Source: CG2-30-46-19 sp034414555 (GTDB lineage Bacteria; Chloroflexota; Dehalococcoidia; GIF9; AB-539-J10). Taken from it: a DNA stretch of 64,000 nucleotides. Positions within the stretch are counted from its first letter, which is position 1. Every line of letters begins with the position of its first letter. Where the stretch lies: assembly GCA_034414555.1 (NCBI GenBank), contig DAOUMA010000020.1, forward strand, positions 100,944 to 164,943, given 5' to 3'. Positions 34,985 through 44,442 of this stretch are shown here, piece by piece. The notes under the pieces are model-generated. The model had not been told where the DNA came from, searched no databases, and worked only from the letters and a program-made list of their open reading frames with translations. A program made the position numbers and the translations under genes.

Positions 34985-35326
34985 ATGCACGAATTTGGAG
35001 TGACTGAAAGTATTCTCGACATCGCTTTAAAGGAAGCTAAGAAAGCTCAGGCGAGGAAGGTCACTAAGATTAGCCTTGTTGTTGGTGAATTGACAGGTTT
35101 TATGCCCGATTGCATTGAATTTTATTTCGATTTTCTGAGCAAAGGCACTATCACTGAAAAAGCCAACCTCCACTTCGAATCAGCGCCAGCCCAGCTCCGC
35201 TGTCGAAGTTGCTCCACTATTTTTCACCCCAAGGATACTTTATGGGCCTGCCCTAAATGCCAAAGCCAGAATGTGGAGATAACCGGAGGTCGAGAGCTAT
35301 ACATCGAAAGCATGGAAGTAGAATGA
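34985..35326 (+). CDS. hypA: Hydrogenase nickel-insertion protein HypA
   Basis: A 113-residue HypA, which delivers nickel to [NiFe] hydrogenase with HypB. MHEFGVTESIL has the Ni-binding N-terminal His2, and the zinc site is made by CRSC and CPKC. Nothing in front of the ATG looks like a ribosome-binding site. It is separate from the hypBFCDE group 11 kb away, where a relic of hypA remains. Confidence 0.94.
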   Translation: MHEFGVTESILDIALKEAKKAQARKVTKISLVVGELTGFMPDCIEFYFDFLSKGTITEKANLHFESAPAQLRCRSCSTIFHPKDTLWACPKCQSQNVEITGGRELYIESMEVE

Positions 35327-35861
35327 AAAAGATGGATTTCGACATCTTTGCCTTTCATAACTCTTGAGCCATCCTGAGTACCTCATGAAACAATTCCTCA
35401 TAAGTCTTTGTGCTAGGTCTAGCGATTAGCCTATTGTTAAATAGTGCTAAAATGGAATACGGGGAGCCTTCTCATCGACACCAAGCGCCAGACAGAAAGT
35501 CATGGAGGGCTGTCATCAGCAAACGCCTCTGTCATTCTTTCAGAGACATCTCATTTGTGCACCTTACCTTGGCCATAATCAAATCTCCTTGGCTTTGCTT
35601 AACCGCGCAATAGCTTCACGGTTATCTGGCTGGCTCTATCGAGAAAATTTGGTGAGCTGGGAAATAACTGTGCGCTAGATAGCACACAACAAGCCTATTC
35701 TAATTGAAAAATGAGCCTGAAGGGAATGGTTCCGGGCAACCCGTTTCAGCATTGACAAAATAAAAGAAAGGAAGTAATGTGTCACTGATTCTATGAACCA
35801 GTACATTAGGAAAACCAAGTCTGCTGTACCAAGGTTCGTCATTGTCAAAGGGGGATAATAG
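35327..35861. other. Intergenic stretch between hypA and nuoA, with decayed coding traces
   Basis: No intact gene is seen. On the minus strand, about 35348-35465, one frame reads a plausible protein end (RPSTKTYEELFHEVLRMAQEL then stop), but it is broken upstream by stops and frame changes and I do not recognise it. The first 10 bases after hypA, ATGAAAAAGA, resemble the hypB start. GGGGGA near 35850 is the ribosome-binding site of nuoA. Confidence 0.5.
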
Positions 35862-36233
35862 TTGCTAGCGAACTATGGTTACATAGGGTTATTCTTGGTA
35901 GTTGCTGTTCTTTTTGCTGTTAGCACTCTTCTCCTCCCCCGTTTTCTCAGGTTTATCCACATTATTCCTCATAAGCCTAATCCTATCAAGAACTCTACCT
36001 ATGAATGTGGCATGGAGACGGTAGGTAAGACTTGGGTTCAGTTTAATTTTCGCTATTATTTTTATGCCCTGTTATTTGTTCTCTTTGATGTCGTGGTTAT
36101 CTTTCTCTACCCGTGGTCGGTTACCCTCAGACAGCTAGGCGTTCCCGCTTTTATTGAGATGTTTATTTTTATTTTCATTACTGCTGTCGGCTATATCTAT
36201 GCCTGGAGGAAAAAGGGTCTGGAATGGAAGTAG
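35862..36233 (+). CDS. nuoA: Complex I subunit NuoA
   Basis: A 123-residue membrane subunit starting at TTG 35862 after GGGGGA. Three membrane segments and the conserved loop NSTYECGMETVGKTWVQFNFRYY (Cys-containing loop of NuoA/ND3) are present. NuoA helps to join the peripheral arm to the membrane arm near the quinone site. It is the first gene of nuoABCDHIJKLMN, overlapping nuoB by 10 bases. Confidence 0.95.
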   Translation: MLANYGYIGLFLVVAVLFAVSTLLLPRFLRFIHIIPHKPNPIKNSTYECGMETVGKTWVQFNFRYYFYALLFVLFDVVVIFLYPWSVTLRQLGVPAFIEMFIFIFITAVGYIYAWRKKGLEWK

Positions 36234-36829
36234 ATGATATTGCCAAACAATATATTTATTCTGATACGGAGCTTGATAGTGCTGAGGGTGAGGCTATAGA
36301 GTCATTAAAGGCCCAGAGCCAGCAGCCTATTCCTGATCCGGACAAGTGGCTGAGTGAAGAACTGCGCAAGAATATATTAGTGACCTCGGTGGATGTGGTG
36401 GTTAACTGGGCAAGACGCTCCTCGTTATGGCCGGTGAATTTTGGTCTAGCTTGCTGTGCTTTTGAGATGATTGCTACTGCTGCCTCTCGCTTTGACATCG
36501 CTCGTTTTGGAATGGAAATCTTCCGCGCCTCGCCACGCCAGGCTGACCTGATGATTGTAGCTGGAACGTTAACTTGGAAGATGGCGCCCCAGCTAAAGCG
36601 TATCTATGACCAGATGGCAGAGCCAAAGTGGGTGCTGGCTATGGGTGCCTGTGCTATCAGTGGGGGTATCTTTACCGGGTCTTACAGCGTAGTGCCGGGG
36701 GTTAACTATATTGTCCCGGTCGATGTTTATGTACCCGGCTGTCCACCTCGCCCTGAAGCCCTGCTTTATGGCATAAGGATGCTGCATAACAAGATAGCCA
36801 AGAGTAGCTTTATTACTGAGAGTAGATAA
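36224..36829 (+). CDS. nuoB: Complex I subunit NuoB
   Basis: A 201-residue subunit carrying the terminal [4Fe-4S] cluster N2. NFGLACCAFEM provides the adjacent Cys pair, MGACAISGGIF and VPGCPPRPEALLYG the other two ligands. An extra ~50 N-terminal residues before the core are acidic. It donates electrons to quinone with NuoD. ATG 36224 lies inside nuoA. Confidence 0.97.
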   Translation: MEVDDIAKQYIYSDTELDSAEGEAIESLKAQSQQPIPDPDKWLSEELRKNILVTSVDVVVNWARRSSLWPVNFGLACCAFEMIATAASRFDIARFGMEIFRASPRQADLMIVAGTLTWKMAPQLKRIYDQMAEPKWVLAMGACAISGGIFTGSYSVVPGVNYIVPVDVYVPGCPPRPEALLYGIRMLHNKIAKSSFITESR

Positions 36830-37269
36830 TGACGGTAGCCCTTTCTGGTGATGAAATAGGCGGTAGGCTTGAAGAGCAGTTCCCGGGGAGTGTAGTAGAA
36901 TCTGGATTAAATAGTGTCTTGGTTAGGAGCGAATCATTTGTAAAGATAGCTGCTTTCTTAAAGACTGCGCCAGGTCTCGAGTTTGATTATCTCACTGCTA
37001 TTACCTCCGTTGATTATAACGATTACTTTGAGGTGCTTTATCAGCTAACCTCGATAAAGCATAACCACAGCTTGGTGGTGAAGACCCGATGCCATGGTAG
37101 GGAGAAGCCTACCTTGCCCTCGGTGGTTAGCTTGTGGCGGGGGGCTGGTTTTCAGGAACGGGAAATTTATGACCTTATGGGGATTAATTTTGTTGGGCAT
37201 CCCAATCTGAAACGTGTCTTTCTCTGGGAGGGGTTTCAGGGACACCCATTGCGTAAGGGTTATGAATAG
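36829..37269 (+). CDS. nuoC: Complex I subunit NuoC
   Basis: A 146-residue peripheral-arm subunit without cofactors. DYLTAITSVDYNDYFEVLYQL and the C-terminal FQEREIYDLMGINFVGHPNLKRVFL are the NuoC signature. It overlaps nuoB by one base (TAATG) and nuoD by one. nuoC and nuoD are separate genes, not a fusion. Confidence 0.96.
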   Translation: MTVALSGDEIGGRLEEQFPGSVVESGLNSVLVRSESFVKIAAFLKTAPGLEFDYLTAITSVDYNDYFEVLYQLTSIKHNHSLVVKTRCHGREKPTLPSVVSLWRGAGFQEREIYDLMGINFVGHPNLKRVFLWEGFQGHPLRKGYE

Positions 37270-38372
37270 TGGCGATTAGAACTGAGCCATTCGTTATCAA
37301 TGTGGGTCCACAACACCCCAGTACCCACGGGGTGTTTCGGATGAGGGTGACCCTTGATGGAGAGGTTGTTGTTGATATGGAGCCAGTTCTTGGTTATCTG
37401 CACCGAGGGATTGAGAAGCTGGCTGAGGGGCGTACCTATACCCAAAACATTCCCTTTACCGATAGGCTGGATTATTTAGCTTCGATGACTAATAACCTAG
37501 CTTACGCTATGGCGGTAGAAAAACTAGCCGGGATAGCCGTTCCTGAACGAGCTGAGTACCTGAGGGTTATCATGTCTGAGCTTCAACGCATTGCCAGCCA
37601 TTTAGTGGGGGTTGGCTCTTTTCTGAATGATTGTGGCGCCTTTATGACTCCTTTTCTGTATATGTTTCGGGAAAGAGAGAAAATCCTCGATCTGTTTGAG
37701 ATGGTCTGCGGGCAACGACTTACCTATAACTATATTCGCATCGGTGGGGTAAGCTATGATATTCCTGAAGAGTTTTTACCCGCCTTGGATAAATTCGTTA
37801 GGGAAATGCCTGGTTTTATTGATGAATATGACCAGCTTCTGGCGGAGAATGAAATATTGTTGGCTCGGGCCAAGGGTGTTGGTATTTTGCCCAAAGAACT
37901 AGCCATCAATACTTCAGCCAGTGGCCCCGTGCTTCGTGCCAGTGGTGTTAACTGGGATATCCGTAAGGCAGACCCTTACTCTGTTTATGACCGCTTTGAA
38001 TTTGATATTCCAACGGGTAGCACTGGTGACTGTTATGACCGTTACTGGGTAAGAATTCAAGAGATGCGTCAGAGCGTGCGCATTATTAAGCAAGCCGCGG
38101 AGCAACTACCTCAAGGCGAGGTATTGACCCGGGTGCCGCTTCGGCTACGGCCACCAGCCGGCGAAGCTTACGGGCATATTGAAGGTCCCAAGGGTGAGCT
38201 TGGCTTTTATCTGGTATCAGATAACTCGGTTACCCCTTATCGCTTCCACGTCAGGGCACCAACTCTAATCAATCTAACTGCTCTCCGCGATATGATGATT
38301 GGCTGGAAGGTAGCCGATGCTGTAATCATCTTTGGCAGCATTGACATTTGCTTAGGTGAGGTTGATAGATAG
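37269..38372 (+). CDS. nuoD: Complex I subunit NuoD
   Basis: A 367-residue 49-kDa subunit, starting with GTG 37269 inside the nuoC stop. INVGPQHPSTHGVFRM, LGYLHRGIEKLAE and the RIGGV segment are present; the hydrogenase-type CxxC metal ligands are not, so it is the quinone-reducing form. It forms the quinone site with NuoB. Confidence 0.97.
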   Translation: MAIRTEPFVINVGPQHPSTHGVFRMRVTLDGEVVVDMEPVLGYLHRGIEKLAEGRTYTQNIPFTDRLDYLASMTNNLAYAMAVEKLAGIAVPERAEYLRVIMSELQRIASHLVGVGSFLNDCGAFMTPFLYMFREREKILDLFEMVCGQRLTYNYIRIGGVSYDIPEEFLPALDKFVREMPGFIDEYDQLLAENEILLARAKGVGILPKELAINTSASGPVLRASGVNWDIRKADPYSVYDRFEFDIPTGSTGDCYDRYWVRIQEMRQSVRIIKQAAEQLPQGEVLTRVPLRLRPPAGEAYGHIEGPKGELGFYLVSDNSVTPYRFHVRAPTLINLTALRDMMIGWKVADAVIIFGSIDICLGEVDR

Positions 38373-39496
38373 TGGTTGACTTTAATCCTGACACTGGTCT
38401 ATCTAATTATGGCTTAGCAACCTTACCCCCTGATTGGCCTGGGAATTACTGGCTTCATTGGGGACTTTTCGTAATTATTATTATAGTCTTTGTTTTAGCT
38501 ATGGTCATGGCATTTATTTACTTTGAACGGCGAGGGCTAGGACGCCTTCAGGTGCGTCTTGGCCCCAACCGGGTTGGTCCTTTTGGTATTCTTCAGCCAG
38601 TAGCCGATGCTATTAAGATATTGCTCAAAGAGGATATTGTTCCAGCTAAGGGAGACAAGTTGGTTCATTGGTGGGCACCTGTGGTTGCCTTTGCCCCGGC
38701 GTTAATGATTTTTGCTGTGATACCATTCGAGAATGGGGCGCTCTTAGCTGATCTCAATATAGGTATTCTCTACATAGTCGCTGTTAGCTCACTCAGTGTG
38801 GTTGGGGTGTTCATGGCAGCATGGAGTTGTAACAATAAGTTCTCCCTTATTGGGGCTATGCGCACCGTAGCCCAGATAGTGAGCTATGAGATTCCCCTGG
38901 GGTTATCTATCATTGGTGTTGCGTTGATAGCTGGCTCTTTATCCATGAATGAAATTGTAACTTCTCAGAATATCCCCTTTATCTTGCTTCAGCCGTTGGG
39001 TTTCCTTATTTACTTCATTAGTGCCTGCGCTGAGATGAATCGCACCCCGTTTGACCTTATGGAAGCAGAATCTGAGATTGTGGATGGTTATCACATCGAA
39101 TATTCCGGAATGAAGTTTGCCATGTTCTATCTGGTGGAATATGTGGAAGCCGTTGCTGTTTCAGCCATAATTACCACACTCTTCCTTAGTGGCTGGAAGG
39201 GGCCTTTGTTGCCTCCCTTCTTGTGGTTTCTGATTAAGGTGGTGCTGGTGTTCTTCGTTATTGTCTGGGTACGGGGTACCATACCGCGCATCAGGGTAGA
39301 CCAACTGATGGCATTTGCCTGGAAGTGTCTTCTGCCCCTGGCGCTGATCAACTTGTTCATCACTGGCATTGAAGTAATTGTCTTGCCTCAGCCTTTGCCC
39401 TGGCTAGTAGTGTTTTTGAATCTGGCTATAATGGCGATATTGGTCTTATTATGGTCTAGATTGTTTACATTAGGAGGAGGCAGAGTTGAGGTTTGA
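38372..39496 (+). CDS. nuoH: Complex I subunit NuoH
   Basis: A 374-residue membrane subunit with about eight helices, starting with GTG 38372. RLGPNRVGPFGILQPVAD and the CAEMNRTPFDLMEAESEIVDGY loop are the NuoH/ND1 hallmarks, with acidic residues of the proton path near the quinone site. It overlaps nuoI by 11 bases. Confidence 0.97.
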   Translation: MVDFNPDTGLSNYGLATLPPDWPGNYWLHWGLFVIIIIVFVLAMVMAFIYFERRGLGRLQVRLGPNRVGPFGILQPVADAIKILLKEDIVPAKGDKLVHWWAPVVAFAPALMIFAVIPFENGALLADLNIGILYIVAVSSLSVVGVFMAAWSCNNKFSLIGAMRTVAQIVSYEIPLGLSIIGVALIAGSLSMNEIVTSQNIPFILLQPLGFLIYFISACAEMNRTPFDLMEAESEIVDGYHIEYSGMKFAMFYLVEYVEAVAVSAIITTLFLSGWKGPLLPPFLWFLIKVVLVFFVIVWVRGTIPRIRVDQLMAFAWKCLLPLALINLFITGIEVIVLPQPLPWLVVFLNLAIMAILVLLWSRLFTLGGGRVEV

Positions 39497-40001
39497 GAAG
39501 TACGGCATTGGCATCGCTAAAGGTATGGCCTTAACCCTTGAGCATCTGTTTCGCAAGCCGATTACCACGCAATACCCTGAGGAGAGGCTGACTGTATCTC
39601 GCCGAGCTCGGGGTAATGAGCTCATCTGGGATAAGGAACTTTGTGTTGGCTGTGCCGCTTGTGCCAGGGCTTGCCCGCACGGCTGCATTGAGATGGTAAC
39701 CTCTAAGGATGCCGATGATAAGCGAATAGTAGACAAGTTTCAGTTGGATACCGGTCGTTGTATATTTTGTGGTTTATGTGTTGAGGCTTGTCCAAAAGAA
39801 TGTCTGTTTATGGGTTATGGTTACGAGATGGCTACGTATCGGCAGCAGGAACTGATGCTTGGTAAGGACGATTTGCTGTTGTCAGACAGGAAGCAACCCA
39901 GTGGTTATGCTCGACCCAGGGTTGAGGCAACCTTACCTAAGCAAACTATGCTTCTTAACCGAAAGCAATACCTTGATAGGGTGAAGAAGTGGCTGGATTA
40001 G
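39486..40001 (+). CDS. nuoI: Complex I subunit NuoI
   Basis: A 171-residue ferredoxin-like subunit with two [4Fe-4S] sites, CVGCAACARACPHGC and CIFCGLCVEACPKEC. The start is TTG 39486 after a strong AGGAGGAGG. It relays electrons to NuoB. Without NuoE/F/G in this operon it is a likely entry point for an external donor such as ferredoxin, or for the separate NuoE/F-like proteins. Confidence 0.96.
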   Translation: MRFEKYGIGIAKGMALTLEHLFRKPITTQYPEERLTVSRRARGNELIWDKELCVGCAACARACPHGCIEMVTSKDADDKRIVDKFQLDTGRCIFCGLCVEACPKECLFMGYGYEMATYRQQELMLGKDDLLLSDRKQPSGYARPRVEATLPKQTMLLNRKQYLDRVKKWLD

Positions 40002-40480
40002 ATATTGCCTTTTGGACTTTAGCCGTAATAGGTGTGGCTAGCGCTTTGACGGTTGTTTTGCTACGCAGTGTTTTCCGGGCAGCTCTTAGTTTGGTCTTGT
40101 GCTTCCTGGCTGTAGCTGGAATCTATGTTACCCTCAGTGCTGACTTTCTAGCGGCAGTGCAGATTCTGATATATGTTGGCGCCATATCGGTATTAATCAT
40201 TTTGGCTATTATGTTGACCAGGGACATTCAGCGGGGTAGCCTTTCTAATAAGTTTCGGATCCCCGCTTTTTTTGTGGCTATTTTGTTTCTAGGTGCAGTG
40301 GTTTTTGCCGTAAGTAATACCCAGTGGCAGATAGCTGGTATAGCTCCTCAGGGGCCCACGACCTCTGCCCTAGCTGGCAAGCTCTTTGGTGAGGGCGGTT
40401 TTGTTTTGCCGTTGGAGATTACTCCTGTCCTTCTGCTAGCCGCCATCTTAGGAGCAATCATTTTGGTTAGAGAGAAGTAA
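39989..40480 (+). CDS. nuoJ: Complex I subunit NuoJ
   Basis: A 163-residue membrane protein starting with GTG 39989, overlapping nuoI by 13 bases. Five membrane segments and the VQILIYVGAISVLIILAIML helix of NuoJ/ND6 are clear. It is part of the coupling region near the quinone site. Confidence 0.94.
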   Translation: MAGLDIAFWTLAVIGVASALTVVLLRSVFRAALSLVLCFLAVAGIYVTLSADFLAAVQILIYVGAISVLIILAIMLTRDIQRGSLSNKFRIPAFFVAILFLGAVVFAVSNTQWQIAGIAPQGPTTSALAGKLFGEGGFVLPLEITPVLLLAAILGAIILVREK

Positions 40481-40484
40481 ACGA

Positions 40485-40796
40485 ATGTCTATAGGCTTAG
40501 AGCATTACCTTGCATTATCAGCGATTCTGTTCTCTATTGGACTATACGGGGCTCTAGCTAAGCGTAATGCCATAGTTATCCTGATGTCTATTGAAATTAT
40601 GCTCAATGCGGTCAATATCGCTATGGTGGCCTTCTCGCGTTACATTGTGCCGTTGCTGCTAACAGGGCAGGTTTTTGCCATTTTCGTTATGGTGGTGGCG
40701 GCGGCTGAAGCAGCCGTTGGCTTAGCCATAATAATAGCTATCTATCGCAGCCGTGAAACTATAGATGTCACTAAAGTTGACTTGATGAAATGGTAG
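40485..40796 (+). CDS. nuoK: Complex I subunit NuoK
   Basis: A 103-residue, three-helix subunit with the Glu-bearing IVILMSIEIMLNAVNIAMVAF and VMVVAAAEAAVGLAIIIAIY segments typical of NuoK/ND4L, which carry proton-path glutamates. A 160-base gap without a gene separates it from nuoL. Confidence 0.96.
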   Translation: MSIGLEHYLALSAILFSIGLYGALAKRNAIVILMSIEIMLNAVNIAMVAFSRYIVPLLLTGQVFAIFVMVVAAAEAAVGLAIIIAIYRSRETIDVTKVDLMKW

Positions 40797-40956
40797 TTCA
40801 GGTTGCTTGTTGAGGGTTAGACTGAAGGGGAAATACAGGGGTAAGTGGGAAACCCAAGCTTGTGGGTTGAGGCTAAAAAAGAGTAGAAAGCCTGATGCCT
40901 GCTGTGCCTCAAGATAATAAGAAGTATATTACTGAAGTGGTGTTAAGGAAGCTATA

Positions 40957-42855
40957 ATGCCATATCAGTTAATTTGGCTTACTTTTCTACTACCGCTTTT
41001 TTCATTCTTAACAATTTCTCTGTTCGTTAGACCATTTCTGAACCACAAGCCCAGGCTCAGCGGCTATATAACTATTGCTGCTATCTCTGGTTCTCTTGTC
41101 CTGTCAATCTGGGCGTTACTGGAAGTACTGGCCGCCCCCGGTCATGTGCTACCAATACCTGACATAAGCTGGGTAATTATTGAGGGTGGAGTCAGTATTC
41201 ATCTTGGATTGATGATGGATTCCCTAACCGCGGTGATGCTTATTGTGGTTACCGTAGTCAGCTTGATGGTGCAGATCTATTCACAGGGTTATATGCATGG
41301 AGACCCGGGGTACCACCGCTACTTCGCCTTTATGTCATTGTTTACTGGATCAATGCTGGGGGTAGTTCTGGCTGATAATCTACTTTTCCTGTTTGTATTC
41401 TGGGAGCTGGTTGGCTTGTGCTCCTATCTGCTTATTGGTTTCTGGTTCCATCGACCGGCAGCACGTGATGCGGCGACGAAGGCATTTGTGGTTACCCGGA
41501 TTGGTGACTTTGGCTTTCTAGCTGCCATCCTTCTCCTATACGCCCATACCGGAACTTTCGATATTGCTGAACTCCGTGCCTTAGCAGGGGCGGGGGCTTT
41601 AGGCGGCATCACGCTTACCTGGGCAGCCATTGGTATCTTTTCCGGGGCGGTAGGCAAATCAGCTCAGTTTCCACTCCATGTATGGCTGCCTGATGCTATG
41701 GAGGGTCCCACCCCCGTTAGCGCCTTAATTCATGCGGCGACCATGGTTGCCGCTGGCGTCTTTCTGGTTGCCCGCACCTATCCCCTCTTTGCTAACTCGG
41801 TGCCGGCACTAACCACGGTAGCCACCATCGGTGGTTTCACGGCTATCTTTGCTGCCACTATGGGATTGGTGATGACCGACATTAAGCGGGTTCTGGCTTA
41901 TTCTACTATCAGCCAGCTTGGCTATATGATGCTGGGGTTGGGGACTGGCGGTGTAGTTATCGGTATTTTTCACCTGTTTAATCACGCCTTCTTCAAAGCA
42001 CTACTATTTCTTGGCGCCGGCAGCGTCAATCATGCTACGGGAACATTTGATATGCGGGGCATGGGAGGACTACGCCGGGTGATGCCGTGGACATATGCCA
42101 CATTTGTTATTGCCTCCCTGAGTATTGTTGGTATCTGGCCACTGTCTGGCTTCTGGAGCAAGGATGAAATTCTAGCCAGTTCTCTGGGAAGTCAGCCCAT
42201 GCTATTTTGCCTGGCAATGATAACAGTATTTATGACCGCCTTTTATATGTTCCGTGTGGTCTTCCTTACCTTTGGTGGGGAGTATCGTGGTGGTAATCCC
42301 GAGGCCCACGGTGCTCATCCTCACGAATCATCATCGGTAATGGTTGCACCGATGGTTGTTCTAGCTATCCTGGCCGTTATCTCTGGTCTCTGGAACGTCA
42401 CCGGGAGGTTCAGTCAACTTTTTGGTCATGCTGAGACACAAAGCTTTGTCCAAGGTTTCTTTGGTGTCCTGACGCATCCCTTGCCCTGGGTATCACTGAT
42501 ACTGGCTGGTCTGGGCATCCTCTTAGCCTATGCTATGTATAGCGCCAAGTGGCTATCAGCGGAGCGAGTCGGCAGTATGTTCAAACCACTGTATACCCTG
42601 TTCTATCGGAAGTATTGGTTTGATGAGTTTTATGAAAGGGCTATTGTGGGCAAGGTGTTAATTAACGGATTTTTCGCTGGCTTACAGCAATTTGATATTC
42701 ACGGTGTGGATGGGGCAGTAAATGGCATAGCTGATGGGACTATAGCGGGGGGTAGAACTATCAGGAGGGCGCAAACTGGTCAGCTGCAGCTATATGGCAT
42801 AGCCATTGGCATCGGTGTCCTGGCTATTATTCTCTGTCTATACTTCTTCAGATGA
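40957..42855 (+). CDS. nuoL: Complex I subunit NuoL
   Basis: A 632-residue antiporter-like proton-pumping subunit with about 16 membrane segments. FWELVGLCSYLLIGFW and the lysine-bearing GAVGKSAQFPLHVWLPDAMEGPTPVSALIHAATMVAAG are family hallmarks, and the long lateral helix lies near the C terminus. AAGGAAG precedes the ATG. Confidence 0.97.
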   Translation: MPYQLIWLTFLLPLFSFLTISLFVRPFLNHKPRLSGYITIAAISGSLVLSIWALLEVLAAPGHVLPIPDISWVIIEGGVSIHLGLMMDSLTAVMLIVVTVVSLMVQIYSQGYMHGDPGYHRYFAFMSLFTGSMLGVVLADNLLFLFVFWELVGLCSYLLIGFWFHRPAARDAATKAFVVTRIGDFGFLAAILLLYAHTGTFDIAELRALAGAGALGGITLTWAAIGIFSGAVGKSAQFPLHVWLPDAMEGPTPVSALIHAATMVAAGVFLVARTYPLFANSVPALTTVATIGGFTAIFAATMGLVMTDIKRVLAYSTISQLGYMMLGLGTGGVVIGIFHLFNHAFFKALLFLGAGSVNHATGTFDMRGMGGLRRVMPWTYATFVIASLSIVGIWPLSGFWSKDEILASSLGSQPMLFCLAMITVFMTAFYMFRVVFLTFGGEYRGGNPEAHGAHPHESSSVMVAPMVVLAILAVISGLWNVTGRFSQLFGHAETQSFVQGFFGVLTHPLPWVSLILAGLGILLAYAMYSAKWLSAERVGSMFKPLYTLFYRKYWFDEFYERAIVGKVLINGFFAGLQQFDIHGVDGAVNGIADGTIAGGRTIRRAQTGQLQLYGIAIGIGVLAIILCLYFFR

Positions 42856-42936
42856 ATGTTTATGAATTTACATGGAAAACCGATTGAAATCTTCTATGGT
42901 GAGGTTGATAAGTAGCTTCTATGGGGGTTGGTACAG

Positions 42937-44430
42937 TTGAGTTTTGATTATCTAACAGTCCTGATCTTCCTGCCGGTGGCAGGGGCGGTTTTGATTGCCT
43001 TCCTGCCAGGTTTGTCTGATAAGGTGATCAAGCGTCTGGCTGCCATTTTTACCTTCGTTCCTCTGGCTTTAGCCATCTTGCTATTTTGTCAGTTTGATAG
43101 GTCGCTGGGGGCAGCCGGAGTAATTCAGTTTGAAGAGAAGCTGTCGTGGATTCCCGCCATTAACGCTTACTACCACCTAGGTGTTGATGGTATAAGCCTG
43201 CCCATGGTATTGCTAACGACCCTCTTAGGCTTTCTGGCTATCCTCATTTCATGGAAAATTGACTTCAGGCAGCGAGAGTATTTTGCCTGGCTACTGCTAT
43301 TGGAAACAAGCATCCTGGGGGTGTTTTGTTCCCTTGACCTCCTATTGTTCTTCCTCTTCTGGGAGATAGAGGTTATTCCCATGTATTTCCTCATCTCTAT
43401 CTGGGGGACGGGGAGAAAGGAATACTCAGCGATAAAGTATGTTATTTATACTTTGTTTGGCAGTGCTGTGATGCTGGCTGGCATCCTTTGCCTGTATTTT
43501 ACTACTGGTAGCCTTAGCATGGTGGACATAGCTCAGACTGGGCTTGCTTCATTCCGAGTTGTCGTCCCCACAGTAGCCATCTTCTTCCTTCTTTTTATTG
43601 GCTTTGCTGTTAAGCTGCCTGTCTTTCCGTTGCACACCTGGTTACCTGATGCTCATACTGATGCTCCGACCGCGGTTAGCGTAATGCTGGCTGGGGCGCT
43701 GCTTAAGATGGGCGGCTACGGTATGATTCGCCTATGTGTAACCATATTCCCCGATGTTGCTCAACAATATGCGCCCTTACTGGTAGCATTAGCCGTAGTC
43801 AGTGTGCTCTACGGTGCAGCCGTAACCATAAGGCAGACTGATCTGAAAAGACTGATTGCTTATAGTAGCATCAGCCATATGGGCTACGTGCTTCTGGGCA
43901 TCTTTGCCCTGGGGCGGGTAAGCATGAATGGGGCTGTTCTTCAAATGTTCAGCCACGGCGTTATTACCGGTCTCCTCTTTGCTGTGGCGGGACTAGTCAT
44001 GCACAATGCTGACGAACGTGACCTTAGAAAGCTTGGCGGCTTGGCTCGGCAGATGCCGGTGATTGCTATCGTCTTCTCCATAGCTGGGCTGGGTGCCCTG
44101 GGGTTACCTACTACCAGCGGTTTTGCCGCCGAATTTCTAGTTTTTGTGGGCAGTTTTTCCAGTACTGCTGTTGCTGGAATTCAGATTTATACTATCCTGT
44201 GTGTACTGGGGGTTGTCCTGGCTGCGGGGTATATCTTATGGATGTTGCAGCGCGTATTCTACGGTCCTGTTCAGGAGAAATTCAACGGCGTGGCTGATGC
44301 CGATAATCTGGAGAAGGTATATCTATTCACTTTCGTAGCAGTGATTATGCTGGTTGGTATCTATCCCGCAATTCTAACCGATGTTATTAAGCTTGGCATT
44401 TTACCCATAATGGGATTATTAGGTGGATAA
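42937..44430 (+). CDS. nuoM: Complex I subunit NuoM
   Basis: About 497 residues. TTG 42937 is chosen because GGGGG at 42923-42927 is at ribosome-binding distance; TTG 42928 is too close. FFLFWEIEVIPMYFLI and the antiporter Lys segment VKLPVFPLHTWLPDAHTDAPTAVSVMLAG are clear, with about 14 membrane segments. It pumps protons next to NuoL and NuoN. Confidence 0.96.
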   Translation: MSFDYLTVLIFLPVAGAVLIAFLPGLSDKVIKRLAAIFTFVPLALAILLFCQFDRSLGAAGVIQFEEKLSWIPAINAYYHLGVDGISLPMVLLTTLLGFLAILISWKIDFRQREYFAWLLLLETSILGVFCSLDLLLFFLFWEIEVIPMYFLISIWGTGRKEYSAIKYVIYTLFGSAVMLAGILCLYFTTGSLSMVDIAQTGLASFRVVVPTVAIFFLLFIGFAVKLPVFPLHTWLPDAHTDAPTAVSVMLAGALLKMGGYGMIRLCVTIFPDVAQQYAPLLVALAVVSVLYGAAVTIRQTDLKRLIAYSSISHMGYVLLGIFALGRVSMNGAVLQMFSHGVITGLLFAVAGLVMHNADERDLRKLGGLARQMPVIAIVFSIAGLGALGLPTTSGFAAEFLVFVGSFSSTAVAGIQIYTILCVLGVVLAAGYILWMLQRVFYGPVQEKFNGVADADNLEKVYLFTFVAVIMLVGIYPAILTDVIKLGILPIMGLLGG

Positions 44431-44442
44431 AGGAGCAAAATT

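Noticed and set aside
35410..35613. Open frame on the plus strand between hypA and nuoA
   Set aside because: Composition and lack of motifs suggest it is not coding; the minus strand shows decayed traces instead.
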